Shown here in pieces: positions 46,018 to 55,310 of a DNA stretch of 64,000 bases. The position numbers and the translations under genes are program-made. The notes beneath the pieces were generated by a model. The model saw only the letters and a list, made by a program, of their open reading frames with translations, had not been told where the DNA came from and did not search any database. Numbering within the stretch: position 1 is the first letter of the stretch; each line of letters opens with the position of its first letter. Source of the DNA: JBFWMG01 sp050251715 (GTDB lineage Bacteria; Desulfobacterota; Desulfovibrionia; Desulfovibrionales; Desulfovibrionaceae); assembly GCA_050251715.1 (NCBI GenBank), contig JBFWMG010000006.1:1-64000 (forward strand). The letters are read 5' to 3'.

Positions 46018-46851
46018 ATGCCCTTCGAGCCCATCGCCCTGCTGGCCGACATCCACGGCAACCTGCCCGCGCTGGACGCGGTGCTGGCCGACGCCCTGGC
46101 CCAGGGCGTGACGCGCTGCGTCAACCTGGGCGACGCGCTCTACGGCCCCCTGGACCCGGCGGGCACCATGGCCCGCCTGCGGCAGCTGGAGGCCGGAACC
46201 TGGGCCGGTCCGTCCTCCCCGGAAGGACCGGATACGCCCCCTGCCCACGGCCCGACCATGCGCCTGGCCGCATCGGTGAGGGGCAACCAGGACCGGATCG
46301 TCGCCGCAGCGGCTTGTCGTCGCGACGAAGACGACGACAACGCCACCATGCGCCACGTCCTCGACGCCATGGCACCTGAAGATATATTGTGGATCAATGC
46401 GTTACAGCTTGCTGTCGTCGTTGATGACGTCGCAACCTTGTGTCACGGCAACCCATACGACGACACCGCATACCTGCTCGAAAACGTGGACTCGGGACGC
46501 CCCAAACCCCGCCACTGCGACCACATCCGGGCCGATCTGGCCGATACCGCCACCCCGGTCGTCTGCTGCGGCCACACCCACATCCCCCGCATCATCCGCT
46601 GCCACGACACCCTCATCGTCAACCCCGGCAGCGTGGGCCTGCCCGCCTACGACGACGACACGCCCCCCCTGCCCCCCCACGCCATGGAAACCGGCACACC
46701 CCACGCCCGCTACGCCATCCTGCGCCATACCCCCACCGGCTACGACGCCGAACCGCGCTGCGTCACCTACCCCTGGGGGCAGGCCGCAGCCATGGCCGCC
46801 GCCCAAGGCCGCCGCGACTGGACCCGCTGGCTCGCCACCGGCAAGGCATAG
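46018..46851 (+). CDS. Calcineurin-like metallophosphoesterase
   Basis: The 277-residue protein has the metal-binding motifs LADIHGNLPAL, NLGDALYGP, VRGNQD, CHGNPYDD and CCGHTHIP, then VNPGSVGLP. This is the compact YfcE-like branch, probably a phosphodiesterase. A short acidic insert (RRDEDDDN) lies after motif III. It follows the SUMF1-like gene closely and is the last chromosomal gene before the prophage. Confidence 0.87.
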   Translation: MPFEPIALLADIHGNLPALDAVLADALAQGVTRCVNLGDALYGPLDPAGTMARLRQLEAGTWAGPSSPEGPDTPPAHGPTMRLAASVRGNQDRIVAAAACRRDEDDDNATMRHVLDAMAPEDILWINALQLAVVVDDVATLCHGNPYDDTAYLLENVDSGRPKPRHCDHIRADLADTATPVVCCGHTHIPRIIRCHDTLIVNPGSVGLPAYDDDTPPLPPHAMETGTPHARYAILRHTPTGYDAEPRCVTYPWGQAAAMAAAQGRRDWTRWLATGKA

Positions 46852-47064
46852 AACAACGGCGAACGCGGCAGCGAACGAAACGGATGAAGATTTCGCGCTG
46901 TCGCGCGACCAGGGCGCTGCCCTGGACCCGGCAGGGGGACGCCCCTGCACGCGAGTAGGCGGATGAGGACGCGGGAAAGGCTGACGTCGCGGCGCGATAA
47001 GGTCGGGAGAGGGGAAGGCGGGTCGGAAGGCGCGGCTGGCCCTCGGTCTGGTATTGGCAAGGCA

Positions 47065-47118
47065 AGGTGGGTTTCAAGGGGATGGGAAAACGACCTCCCA
47101 TCCCCTTGAAACCCACCT
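47065..47118. terminator. 23-bp perfect hairpin after the phosphoesterase gene
   Basis: Arms 47065-47087 and 47096-47118 are exact complements with loop AAACGACC. It lies about 215 bases past the gene end. No T-run follows, so it may be a bidirectional terminator or another element. Confidence 0.6.
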
Positions 47119-47319
47119 CACATTGGCAATTCCAAACCGCCCCCCATGGGGCTGCGCCCCATACCCTGGCCCGTGCTACCGCAGAGGGTGGAGGGAAAGA
47201 ACAAAGAATAACAGTCGGTCCCGTAAGCTTTGACGACTCGTTTTATCCCCCTCTCCCTTACCACCGGAAACCGGGGTTTGGGGCGTCAGCCCCAATGGGG
47301 GCAGTTCACCATTTGCTGG

Positions 47320-47382
47320 AAGGGGCTTTTGGCCTGAAGGGCGGGCGGCTTTTGCGCCCGTCCTTCAGGCCAAAAGCCCCTT
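47320..47382. repeat. Long hairpin in the junction region
   Basis: Outer arms of 21 bp (47320-47340 and 47362-47382, core GGGGCTTTTGGCCTGAAGG) enclose a G-T wobble and a further 6-bp inner stem around GCTTTTG. The whole element is 63 bp and nearly self-complementary. Confidence 0.85.
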
Positions 47383-47478
47383 GCTCCAAAGAGTGGACTG
47401 TGGCGCACGCACGCCTTCCGGCCACCACACACCATGTAAGCAGTCGCGCGACATGAGAATGTTGGACATTTAAATTGA

Positions 47479-47516
47479 GAAGGGGCCATCAGTCTAGTTG
47501 GGATGATGGCCCCTTC
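47479..47516 (-). terminator. Probable terminator at the end of the prophage late operon
   Basis: Stem of 13 bp (GAAGGGGCCATCA, 47479-47491 and 47504-47516) with a 12-nt loop, about 40 bases past the dam stop codon. A short T-rich run follows on each strand. Confidence 0.6.
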
Positions 47517-47556
47517 TTTGCTACGCGCGGGCGTGTATGCACACGCGTAGCACATG

Positions 47557-48336
47557 TCATGCCAGGGTGCAGGGCCAGGTGGTGATGAGAACCTCGCTGG
47601 CGGGGATATTGGTTGACCTTCCGCAGGAATACCTTGTTGTTACGTCAATAATATTAAATTTATCAAATATGCTGCGCACTTGCGGTGTATCGTTAAGGCT
47701 GACGACGGCTTGACCTCGAAGCGAGGAGAGCACCTCGGCCATGCGGTAAAAGTCAGACTGACTGAACACGTCGCGGCCGTAGTCCGTCTCACAGCCCCAG
47801 TACGGCGGGTCGAGATAGAACAGGGTGTCGGGCCGGTCGTACCTGTCGATGAACTGCTCCCACGGCAGATGCTCGATGGTCGCTTGGCATATCCGCAGAT
47901 GTGCGGCGCTCATGTCTTCCTCGAGCCTCAACAGATTGACCCTGGGACGATACATGGGGGCAGCGCCAAACGTTCGCCCTACCACCCGGCCGCCGAACCC
48001 CTGCCGCTGTAGGTAGTAGAACCTCGCCGCGCGCTGGATGTCGGTGAGCCCGCCCGCCTCCTGCTGACGCGAAAAATCCTCGAACCACTCACGGCTAGAC
48101 AGGAGCCACTTGAACTGCCGGAGAAACTCTTCGAGGTGATTTTTCACAACGCGGTAGAAGGCGACTAGGTCGCTATTAACATCGTTCAAGACCTCGAACT
48201 TTGCGGGCTCTTTGGCGAAAAACACCCAGGCGGCCCCGGCAAAGGCCTCGCAGTATTGCTCATGGGGTGGAAGGATACCTAGGATGCGTTTCGCCAGGCG
48301 GGACTTGCCGCCCTGCCATACAAGAGGACTCTTCAT
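47557..48336 (-). CDS. dam: DNA adenine methyltransferase (Dam/D12 class), phage-borne
   Basis: The 259-residue protein has the D12-class motifs: KSPLVWQGGKSRLAKRI at the start, the SAM-binding YCEAFAGAAWVFF, and the catalytic DPPYWG. It would methylate adenine N6 at a short site, possibly GATC. AAGGA lies eight bases before ATG 48336. As the last gene of the phage late operon it occupies the place of Mu mom, which protects phage DNA from host restriction. Confidence 0.9.
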   Translation of the reverse strand: MKSPLVWQGGKSRLAKRILGILPPHEQYCEAFAGAAWVFFAKEPAKFEVLNDVNSDLVAFYRVVKNHLEEFLRQFKWLLSSREWFEDFSRQQEAGGLTDIQRAARFYYLQRQGFGGRVVGRTFGAAPMYRPRVNLLRLEEDMSAAHLRICQATIEHLPWEQFIDRYDRPDTLFYLDPPYWGCETDYGRDVFSQSDFYRMAEVLSSLRGQAVVSLNDTPQVRSIFDKFNIIDVTTRYSCGRSTNIPASEVLITTWPCTLA

Positions 48337-48479
48337 CGTGAAATCCTTTACAGATTAATCCACAGCCTGATATGCACACCCATCCCGCGCGGGATTGGGG
48401 GCAGCGACTGCGGTCGTGGACCGGCGTAGCCGCGCCGGGCCAGTGGGGTGTCCCATAACACCCTACCTGCTCCCTCTCA

Positions 48480-48965
48480 TCATTTTTTCACCACCTGCGC
48501 CACCTGGCGCCGGGAAATGCGGGCCGCGCAGGCCGGGCAGTAACGGCCCCGGCCTAGCACTATCTGGTGGGGCAAGAGTTTAGCCTTGCCACGCCAGGAG
48601 CCATCCTTGCACCCCACAAGCGATTCCTCCGCCATGACGCACCACTTGCGTTCCCCCAGGCAACCCGAGGCGGGAATACCGAGGGCGTGGCCGCGTTCGT
48701 GTTTGACCGAGAACAACGTGGCCAAGAGCAGTACGGCGGAGAAGGCCCAGGCCGACCACAGGACGTCCCCGGCGGTCAGATAGCGCTGAAGCACACCGGC
48801 GACGAACAGCAGCCAGATCCACAGCCGTACGTAGTAGGTGATCGTCGCCGCGCCGTCCCACCACGCCCACAGGCCTTGGCCCTCACAGGACCACGGCCAT
48901 ACCACGCGCCATTGTTCACGCACACCGGCGGGCAGCTTGGGCAGGCCGAGAGCGTTACGACGCAT
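48480..48965 (-). CDS. Small membrane protein of the phage tail-end region
   Basis: The 161-residue protein has two adjacent membrane segments (about residues 37-85) and cysteines on both sides, ending in CPACAARISRR. ATG 48965 overlaps the upstream gene by 11 bp. The family is unknown. Its place next to the fibre gene and its two membrane spans could fit a holin or superinfection-exclusion protein, but length and cysteine content are unusual for holins. Confidence 0.6.
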   Translation of the reverse strand: MRRNALGLPKLPAGVREQWRVVWPWSCEGQGLWAWWDGAATITYYVRLWIWLLFVAGVLQRYLTAGDVLWSAWAFSAVLLLATLFSVKHERGHALGIPASGCLGERKWCVMAEESLVGCKDGSWRGKAKLLPHQIVLGRGRYCPACAARISRRQVAQVVKK

Positions 48966-49257
48966 CGGCGCCCCCCACGGCCTCGCTGCCCAGGAGCAGC
49001 CGAACCACCTGCCCGTGCAGCGCGACCACGGCCGCCAGCACGGGCTTGGCGGTGTTGGTGTCGGACACGCTGTCCAGGGCGGCCACGGCCTCGGCCAGCG
49101 TGTCCACGATGGCGGCACGGTGGGCCTTCTTGACGCTGATGGTGTTGATATTCCGCGACGTCTTGCGCACGAGCCGCCCGTCCGCCATCTCCTCAAACAC
49201 CTCTTCACTCGGCGACAGGTCGAGTGGCGCGCCGGTCTTGTCCGTGTATTTGCTCAT
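48955..49257 (-). CDS. Small phage protein after the tail fibre
   Basis: The 100-residue protein is helical, with no recognised domain. It starts 9 bp after the fibre stop codon and overlaps the next gene, so it belongs to the fibre transcript. A fibre chaperone or assembly protein is a reasonable but unproven guess. Confidence 0.6.
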   Translation of the reverse strand: MSKYTDKTGAPLDLSPSEEVFEEMADGRLVRKTSRNINTISVKKAHRAAIVDTLAEAVAALDSVSDTNTAKPVLAAVVALHGQVVRLLLGSEAVGGADAS

Positions 49258-49266
49258 GGCATCCTC

Positions 49267-52242
49267 CTACGACCCGAGCCGGGTCAGATCGATTTGTCCG
49301 CTGGGAAGGCCGCCCGCCTCGGCCCTGGCCAGGCCCAGGGCCACGCGGCGGGTGTCTGCGGCAAGCTCCACCTCTTCGCCGATAAGGGTGATGTACGGGT
49401 CGGACCCGTCCAGCCCCCAGGTGCGGGTCACGATGGCCACGGCCTCGAAATCCACAAACTCGCTCGGGCCGGTCAGGTCGAGCGCGATCTGGGTCACGGT
49501 GGGCAGGGTGGCGGTGTCGTCGGTCCACAGGATCGTGGCGCAGGCCACGGCCCCGGTGATGGCGGGCCAGGCCGCGCAGCCGTTGAGCACCGCGCTCGCC
49601 ATCCGGTTGGTGGCCGAGGCCGCGCAGGCCGCGCGCAGGGCGGCATAGGCGTCCGTCGCGGCGGTCCAGGCGTCCGCGCCGTCGCGGCTGTACCAATCGC
49701 CGTCCGCGCCGCCGTGGTCTGCGGCCAGGCTGGAGGCGATGGTGCGCCAGGCGCTGCCGGTCCACATCTGCCAGCTCGCGCCGCCGTCCGGGGTCAGGGC
49801 GTAATAGATCGCGCCCGTGCCCACGGCGTCGGTCACGGTGATGCCGTTGATCGCGGTCACGTCCGCGAATCCCTGGTCAATGGCCGCCTGCCAGGCCGAG
49901 GACGCGGCCAGCAGCCGGAGCAGGCCCGCCGCCGTCACCTCCAGGCCACGAATCCACTCCACGTCGTAGGTGGCTGCGGCCAGGGCCGCCCCGCTGACCG
50001 GCACCGCATCAGCCGCCGTGCCGTCGCCGGTGATCGCGCCCAGGGTGAGGATGCCGGAAACGCCGGACAGCTGGATCTGGCAACCGGCCTTGATGGGATT
50101 GGCCACGGCGGCGCTGAAATGACCGCTGGTGTCGGCGGTATCGCACGTAAAGGTCAGGCCCGACGCGGCCAGGGATTCGATGGCCAGGTCGCGCGGCAGG
50201 GCCACCGTGGCAGGCCGCAGCACCTGACCGGACCCGCCAGAGGCAAAGAGTAGCTGATGGCCGCCAACGTACGCCGCCGACGGCGTACTGGCCACGGCGG
50301 TATCAAGGTCGGCCTGCCATACCGCGTCCACCACATCGCCGTCATTGTCCGACGTGCGGTACCCCATCACGGCCTCATTGCCTGCGCCCGTCCACCCGGT
50401 GGGCGTATCGCCCACGGCGGCGTCCTCCTCGTCCAGCGTGCTGCAATACCACGTACCACCAACGACACGCCCCCCGGTCAGGGTGCCGCTCACCACGCCG
50501 ATGCCGAGGTGGACGCCGCTGACCACGGTGCGGGGCGTATCCAGCGCCGCAAACGCCCATCCGCCGCCGGGGTGGTCTAGCACGATTTTTTCCAGGATCA
50601 GGTCGGCAGCGGACAACACGAACAGCGCAACAACCGCCGGGGTGGTTGAATAGGTTCCAAGATGGGTGATCGACTGACCAACAGTCGGCAAAAATGTCAT
50701 TAATTTCCAAACACTTCCGTACGTGTTATTGTTCTCGCCGCCATCCACGTCGTTGGTCACGGCGTTGATCTGGGAGTATGCGGACACCGCGCCCAGCGCT
50801 CGGGCGTGGAGCGATCCGTCCGCCAGCCCCACCAGCACGGCGTCGTCCTCGGCAAGGGTACGCCCGGTCCAGCGCAGCACCGCCGCCGTGGTGGCGGCGT
50901 CCAGGGCCAGGGCCAGAGGCGACGGGTCGACCACACGCGGCGTGGCCGCAGCATAGGCGCCCTCGTCCGCGTCCTGCTCCACCGGCGCGCTGGCGTTGTA
51001 CGCCGCGTTGGACAGCAGGCCCGCGTAGGGCCAGTCCTCTGCCGACGCCTCCCAGGTGGCCGCCTCGTCACCCACGATAAACGCCGCCGCCGTGGTAATC
51101 GTAATCTCGTCCGACCACTCGGACCAGCCGTAGGTGGTGCCGCGATGCCGAGCACGGATATTGTAGGCCGTGCCGACCTGGAGGATGCCCGCGCCCAGCA
51201 CGCGGGTCAGCAGCGTGACCACCTCGCCCGAGTCGTATGCCAGCGTGGACCAATCGCCGCCCGCGACCTGGATCTGGTATCGGCTGCCGATGTGGCTGTC
51301 CGTGCCGCCGTGGACCGCAAACGGGCTGGTCTGGATCGTGGGCGTCTCACCCACTCCCGTGGCCCCGTCGGTCGGGGTGATGATGGAGGGCGGCGTCACG
51401 TACACGAAATCCGCGCGCGTGGTCCAGCTCACGGCAGCGGACCACGCGGACCACTGGCCAGCCCCGGTACGGTAGCGGCAGCGGGCCTTGTAGGCCGTGC
51501 TCTCGTCGAGCTCGCCCAGGGGCAGCGTGTATTGCGTCACCGCGCCCAGCGCGCCCGTGTCGAGCGCCGGATCGGAGAAATCGCCGGTCGCCAGATCAAC
51601 CTGGTACTGCGTGGCGCCGTGGGCCACGTCGGCCAGGCGAGTGAAAAACGCACTGGACTTGAGCACGGCCTGCTCAATCACGTCCGTGGCTCCGGCCAGC
51701 GGGGCCGTCATCACCGGCGTGGCCACGGCCAGCGCGTCCACCAACGGGGCATGGACATCGGCGTCCTCGTCGTGGGTCACAAGGTCGGCCTGGGTGGCGA
51801 ACACGTTGTCCGCCACCTGCACCGTGATGTTGCCCGAACTGCCCACCACGATGGTCAGGTTGATCGGATAGCTCACCGGGGCCGTGGCCGCGTCGGTCAC
51901 GTAGGTGTATTCATCCCCCACGTAGCCAGCCATATAGAGCACGGTCCCCATGCTGTCGTTATGCACCAGGACGCCCATCTCGCGCGCAACAAACCCCGCC
52001 GCCAGGCTGGCATTGCTCAACACGGCGGAAACCTTGTACGCCTCGCCAGACCGCTCCTGGCCGGTGATGGCGAGACTTATTTTTTGGTCCACCAGCGCGG
52101 CCAGATCGTAGGAGCCTTGCTGTGCTTCGCTCCACACGCCAGCCCCCAGCACGATCGCCGTGATCGCGAAGGTCTCGCCCGCGTTGGCCCTGGCCAGCAC
52201 CTCTTTGCCCAATGTCGTCAGGTTCATCTTGAACACTGCCAT
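49267..52242 (-). CDS. Phage tail fibre protein
   Basis: The 991-residue protein begins with a tail-collar/fibre N-terminal domain (FKMNLTTLGKEVLARANAGE; about 1-150) that attaches to the baseplate. The middle holds fibronectin-III-like modules of about 95 residues, each with a WSAWS- or WSEWS-type end (residues 205-385 region). The C-terminal half has variable, probably receptor-binding, segments. The start at 52242 has AGGAG at the right distance; the ATG two codons earlier is too close. It determines host range. Confidence 0.85.
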   Translation of the reverse strand: MAVFKMNLTTLGKEVLARANAGETFAITAIVLGAGVWSEAQQGSYDLAALVDQKISLAITGQERSGEAYKVSAVLSNASLAAGFVAREMGVLVHNDSMGTVLYMAGYVGDEYTYVTDAATAPVSYPINLTIVVGSSGNITVQVADNVFATQADLVTHDEDADVHAPLVDALAVATPVMTAPLAGATDVIEQAVLKSSAFFTRLADVAHGATQYQVDLATGDFSDPALDTGALGAVTQYTLPLGELDESTAYKARCRYRTGAGQWSAWSAAVSWTTRADFVYVTPPSIITPTDGATGVGETPTIQTSPFAVHGGTDSHIGSRYQIQVAGGDWSTLAYDSGEVVTLLTRVLGAGILQVGTAYNIRARHRGTTYGWSEWSDEITITTAAAFIVGDEAATWEASAEDWPYAGLLSNAAYNASAPVEQDADEGAYAAATPRVVDPSPLALALDAATTAAVLRWTGRTLAEDDAVLVGLADGSLHARALGAVSAYSQINAVTNDVDGGENNNTYGSVWKLMTFLPTVGQSITHLGTYSTTPAVVALFVLSAADLILEKIVLDHPGGGWAFAALDTPRTVVSGVHLGIGVVSGTLTGGRVVGGTWYCSTLDEEDAAVGDTPTGWTGAGNEAVMGYRTSDNDGDVVDAVWQADLDTAVASTPSAAYVGGHQLLFASGGSGQVLRPATVALPRDLAIESLAASGLTFTCDTADTSGHFSAAVANPIKAGCQIQLSGVSGILTLGAITGDGTAADAVPVSGAALAAATYDVEWIRGLEVTAAGLLRLLAASSAWQAAIDQGFADVTAINGITVTDAVGTGAIYYALTPDGGASWQMWTGSAWRTIASSLAADHGGADGDWYSRDGADAWTAATDAYAALRAACAASATNRMASAVLNGCAAWPAITGAVACATILWTDDTATLPTVTQIALDLTGPSEFVDFEAVAIVTRTWGLDGSDPYITLIGEEVELAADTRRVALGLARAEAGGLPSGQIDLTRLGS

Positions 52243-52244
52243 GC

Positions 52245-52964
52245 TCATGCTCCTATGGTTTCGTAGACAACAGCCACCCCGCCCGCCGTACAGGGCTGCG
52301 GGTCATAGGCAAGCGCCAGGTCGGGCATCGCGCCCTCAAACAAGGCCACGATCTGCCCAACCCCTGCGGCCTGGGGCGTGGCCGGATCCACATCCACATC
52401 CAGCACCCAGCCGCCCGAAAAAACCGTCCCGATCTGTGCCGTGCCAACGGCCATCGGCTCGGCATCCACGGTCGCCGCAGCAAGGCGAATATCCGCCAGC
52501 TTCGACCGGGCCGGTTTCTGGTCGTTAAGAATCCAGCCGAGCAACTCATAGTCGTCGGCCTGCAACCTCTCGGCCTCCAACTCCACCCGAAAATCCGCCC
52601 ACCGCTCCGGATCCTCGTCCCGCAGGTTGACGATCCGCTCCACGGCGTAGCCGTAGTGCTCCAATATCTGCGGCAGCCCCGCCTGCTTGCCGCCCAGCAA
52701 CTGCCAGGCATAGGCACGAACCACGCGGCTGCGGAATTGGTCGTCGGTCTCCAGTCGGTGACGGGTGATGCCCCTGGCCCGGGCAAAGGTGGCCACGTGC
52801 TCCGCCTCGGCCAGGCCGGGGTGGAACTGCTTGCGCAGCCACACCTCGCTGTCGCGCACGTCGTCCAACGCTCCGGCGCCGCCCTCGGCCAGCGCGGCCA
52901 ACAGGCCGACGCGCCGGATGAGCGGCCAGGCCAGGGTGTCACGGAAATATTGCCAAAATCCCAT
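52245..52964 (-). CDS. Phage tail protein I-like baseplate protein
   Basis: The 239-residue protein matches the P2 gpI/Mu gp48 region by position after the J protein and by the helical N-terminal pattern (FRDTLAWPLIRRVGLLAAL, ETDDQFRSRVVRAYAW). The last 80 residues are beta-rich. It sits 9 bp after gpJ and overlaps the fibre gene start. Confidence 0.72.
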   Translation of the reverse strand: MGFWQYFRDTLAWPLIRRVGLLAALAEGGAGALDDVRDSEVWLRKQFHPGLAEAEHVATFARARGITRHRLETDDQFRSRVVRAYAWQLLGGKQAGLPQILEHYGYAVERIVNLRDEDPERWADFRVELEAERLQADDYELLGWILNDQKPARSKLADIRLAAATVDAEPMAVGTAQIGTVFSGGWVLDVDVDPATPQAAGVGQIVALFEGAMPDLALAYDPQPCTAGGVAVVYETIGA

Positions 52965-52973
52965 GCCAGCCTC

Positions 52974-54125
52974 CTACGCGCCCGCCCATTCAGTGGTCAG
53001 CGACAGGGATCCGAGCACCGCTAGGCCATCGTCGCCCACCACGACCGATGCGGCCGGGGTCGTCCAGGCGATCTCCTTGACACCGTCCACGGCCATGATG
53101 GCCGCCACCAGCCGGTCCAGGGTCAGGTCGTCGCCGACCTGGAGCGGGTCGATCCCGTCCACAGTGGTAGGATCCTCGAACAGAGCGCGCACCCGGTCTT
53201 CCGCCTCGGCCACAATGGCGGCGGCATCGCCGGAGGTGATGCGCAGGGTCGCCTCGACGGACACGGATACCGCCGTGGGCCCGCGCACCTCCACGTCGTC
53301 GTTCACCGGCTGGTTGTCCGCCACCACGGCGGCCACGGCCTCGATCAATGCATCCGTGGGGATGCCCGCCGTGCCCTTGACGATCACGTCCACGGTGCCC
53401 TGGCCGCGCGGGTGCTGGTCCAGGACGCGCACCGCGATCACGCCGGTCACCCCCAGCGCCCAACTCTGGTAGGCGTACTTGGTGCAGCCGTTGTTCTCCT
53501 GCCACCGCAGGCCGTACCGCTCGCGGAGCTGGTCATCCGTTTCCGCATCCGCGCCCTCCGACGAGAGCCAGTCCGCCGCGTTGGCCACGGCCTCCACGCC
53601 GGGGATGACGGTGGAAATCTCGCAGATCGCCCCCACGGTCACATTGGCCGCCGCGCCGTATTCCTCGGCCTCCACCGGTACGGCCACTTCGGTCTGGCCG
53701 TCGGCCAGCACGGCGGCCGCCGTGGTCACGAACCGGTACACGCTGCCCGTGGCGTCCGTGGCCGTGCGCACAACGCGCCCCACGGGGATGGCTATGTTGC
53801 CCGACGTGCCGGAGCGAGAGAAGACGACGGTGCCCACGGCCTTGGTGGCCGCCTTGCGCGTCAGCCCCACCTGCGCCACATGCAGGTCGAGCCATTCGCC
53901 CTCGGCTTCGGTGGGGAACGCCTGCACCAGGATAAATTTCAGGTAGAGGTAGAGCTGATGCAGCGCCCAAGACCACAGCTCGAGCAAGCCGCGCAGCACT
54001 CCCTTGTTCAGATTCACGGTCTGCGGCAGGTTGCCCGCCGCCGCATAGTCGGCCTGCGTGGCGTCCAGACGCTCGTACAGATCCGTGCGCACCTCTTCCA
54101 GCGTCTTGCTAATAGGTACTGCCAT
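52974..54125 (-). CDS. Baseplate J-like protein
   Basis: The 383-residue protein shows the baseplate J pattern: an N-terminal helical part (EVRTDLYERLDATQADYAA), then EGEWLDLHVAQVGLTRKAAT, ETDDQLRERYGLRWQE and a C-terminal beta region. It forms the wedge that connects fibres to the baseplate, like Mu gp47. It overlaps the gp46-like gene by 17 bp. Confidence 0.9.
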   Translation of the reverse strand: MAVPISKTLEEVRTDLYERLDATQADYAAAGNLPQTVNLNKGVLRGLLELWSWALHQLYLYLKFILVQAFPTEAEGEWLDLHVAQVGLTRKAATKAVGTVVFSRSGTSGNIAIPVGRVVRTATDATGSVYRFVTTAAAVLADGQTEVAVPVEAEEYGAAANVTVGAICEISTVIPGVEAVANAADWLSSEGADAETDDQLRERYGLRWQENNGCTKYAYQSWALGVTGVIAVRVLDQHPRGQGTVDVIVKGTAGIPTDALIEAVAAVVADNQPVNDDVEVRGPTAVSVSVEATLRITSGDAAAIVAEAEDRVRALFEDPTTVDGIDPLQVGDDLTLDRLVAAIMAVDGVKEIAWTTPAASVVVGDDGLAVLGSLSLTTEWAGA

Positions 54126-54537
54126 CCGCCACCACCAGGTCGGCCAGCGAGCCTCCGGCCGTCAGTACGAGGTTGTACACGTTGTCGTCGTCGACCAGCT
54201 GAAACGCGGCATCGAGCTGCACGCCTTTTTCATCCCATGCGGCCACGGCGCAGGACGCGGACGCGGGCACCACGCGCGGATCCTCCTCGATGCGCCGCAC
54301 CACTTCGGCGCACAGCGCCAGGCGGTTGGCCTTCGTATTCTCATCTTTGATGAAGTCGAGCACGTGGGCCTTCCAGTCCGGATCGTAGAACAGCCCGTCG
54401 CGGCCCGTGTAGAGCCGGAGCCGGATATCCTGCACCACGGTCTGCGCGCCGGAGGTGAGCGCGGGCTGACCGTTGGCCGCCACCACGGGCTGCAGCTCCG
54501 CGTCGAGCAGGATGTCCTGGCCGTAATCCACGCTCAC
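54109..54537 (-). CDS. Mu gp46-like baseplate protein
   Basis: The 142-residue protein starts with GTG at 54537, overlapping the spike stop codon (GTGA) with GGAGGT five bases before. The sequence SVDYGQDILLDAELQPV, IRLRLYTGRDGLFYDPDWKAH and later beta strands fit the GP46 family that lies between the spike and J genes in Mu-like phages. The longer frame upstream overlaps the spike gene and is not real. Confidence 0.78.
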   Translation of the reverse strand: MSVDYGQDILLDAELQPVVAANGQPALTSGAQTVVQDIRLRLYTGRDGLFYDPDWKAHVLDFIKDENTKANRLALCAEVVRRIEEDPRVVPASASCAVAAWDEKGVQLDAAFQLVDDDNVYNLVLTAGGSLADLVVADGSTY

Positions 54538-55310
54538 GCGCCACCTCCGTTCTGGATGAATTCCGTTGCCGTAATCGATCCGGACACGACCACGTCGCCG
54601 GTGACGGTCATGGGGCCGGTCAGTTGGTATGATCCGGCCTGGGCCGTATCCGCGCTCTTGGTCTCCACGCCCACACCGCCGCCAGCACCAGCCGAGGAGA
54701 TGTTGCCCACCAGGTTGATGCTCGGTGCTTGGATGGTGGCCGCTCCGCCCGCCTGGATCGTGGCCGCGCCACCCACCTGCACGGTCCACGCCCCACCCAC
54801 CTGCGCAGTCTTGTCGCCGCCCACGGCTTCGCCAGCGTCGCCGCCGATATCGCTGGTCCGGTTCGCGGGCGTGATGGTGATGACGTTGTTCCCCGCGTCG
54901 ATCTTGATGTGCGTGCCCGGCTCGCGCTGAATGACGAGCCCGCCCACCTCACATGCGGGCGCCTGGTTGTCTTGCCAGCGCACGGCCGCGATGAACGGGT
55001 AATTCGGGTCGCCGTCAAAGTAGGCCAGCACCACATGGGTGCCCACGGCGGGCGGGCAGACAATCCCGCGTTGCGGGCCGCCCCAGGCCACGGGAATCTC
55101 CACGTGCGGCACCACGGGCTCGGCCACGTCCACCGACTCGTCGTTGCGTAGCGGCTGCACGTCCGCCCAATAGCGGCCGTCCGAGGCGTAGGTGGCCACC
55201 ACCTTGCCCTTGCGCGGCACGCGGTAGTAGGCGCGCAGGTCGGGCATGGCCAGCTCCACCACCCGTTTGAGCAGGGCGCGGAGGTCCGGGGCGGGATTAA
55301 TACCGGCCAT
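54534..55310 (-). CDS. Phage baseplate spike protein (gpV/gp45-like)
   Basis: The 258-residue protein has an N-terminal OB-fold-like part (PRKGKVVATYASDGRYWADVQ, WGGPQRGIVCPPAVGTHVV) and a C-terminal run of short beta repeats (AQVGGAWTVQVGGAATIQAGG) that would form a triple-stranded beta helix. Such proteins form the membrane-piercing tip of contractile tails. The start is taken at ATG 55310, with GGAGACGAAC before it. Confidence 0.87.
   Translation of the reverse strand: MAGINPAPDLRALLKRVVELAMPDLRAYYRVPRKGKVVATYASDGRYWADVQPLRNDESVDVAEPVVPHVEIPVAWGGPQRGIVCPPAVGTHVVLAYFDGDPNYPFIAAVRWQDNQAPACEVGGLVIQREPGTHIKIDAGNNVITITPANRTSDIGGDAGEAVGGDKTAQVGGAWTVQVGGAATIQAGGAATIQAPSINLVGNISSAGAGGGVGVETKSADTAQAGSYQLTGPMTVTGDVVVSGSITATEFIQNGGGA

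Larger units (their letters stand above)
46852..47556. other. Junction between chromosome and prophage
   Basis: This 705-bp stretch has no convincing gene. It contains three strong hairpins (47065-47118, 47320-47382, 47479-47516) and a 9-bp inverted repeat at 47519-47552. The prophage end lies somewhere in it, probably to the right of 47118. A frame at 47286-47555 is rich in cysteine but runs through the hairpins and lacks a ribosome-binding site, so I do not call it. Confidence 0.55.

Noticed and set aside
47286..47555. An 89-codon cysteine-containing minus-strand frame in the junction region
   Set aside because: It passes through two strong hairpins, lacks a ribosome-binding site and shows no family resemblance.
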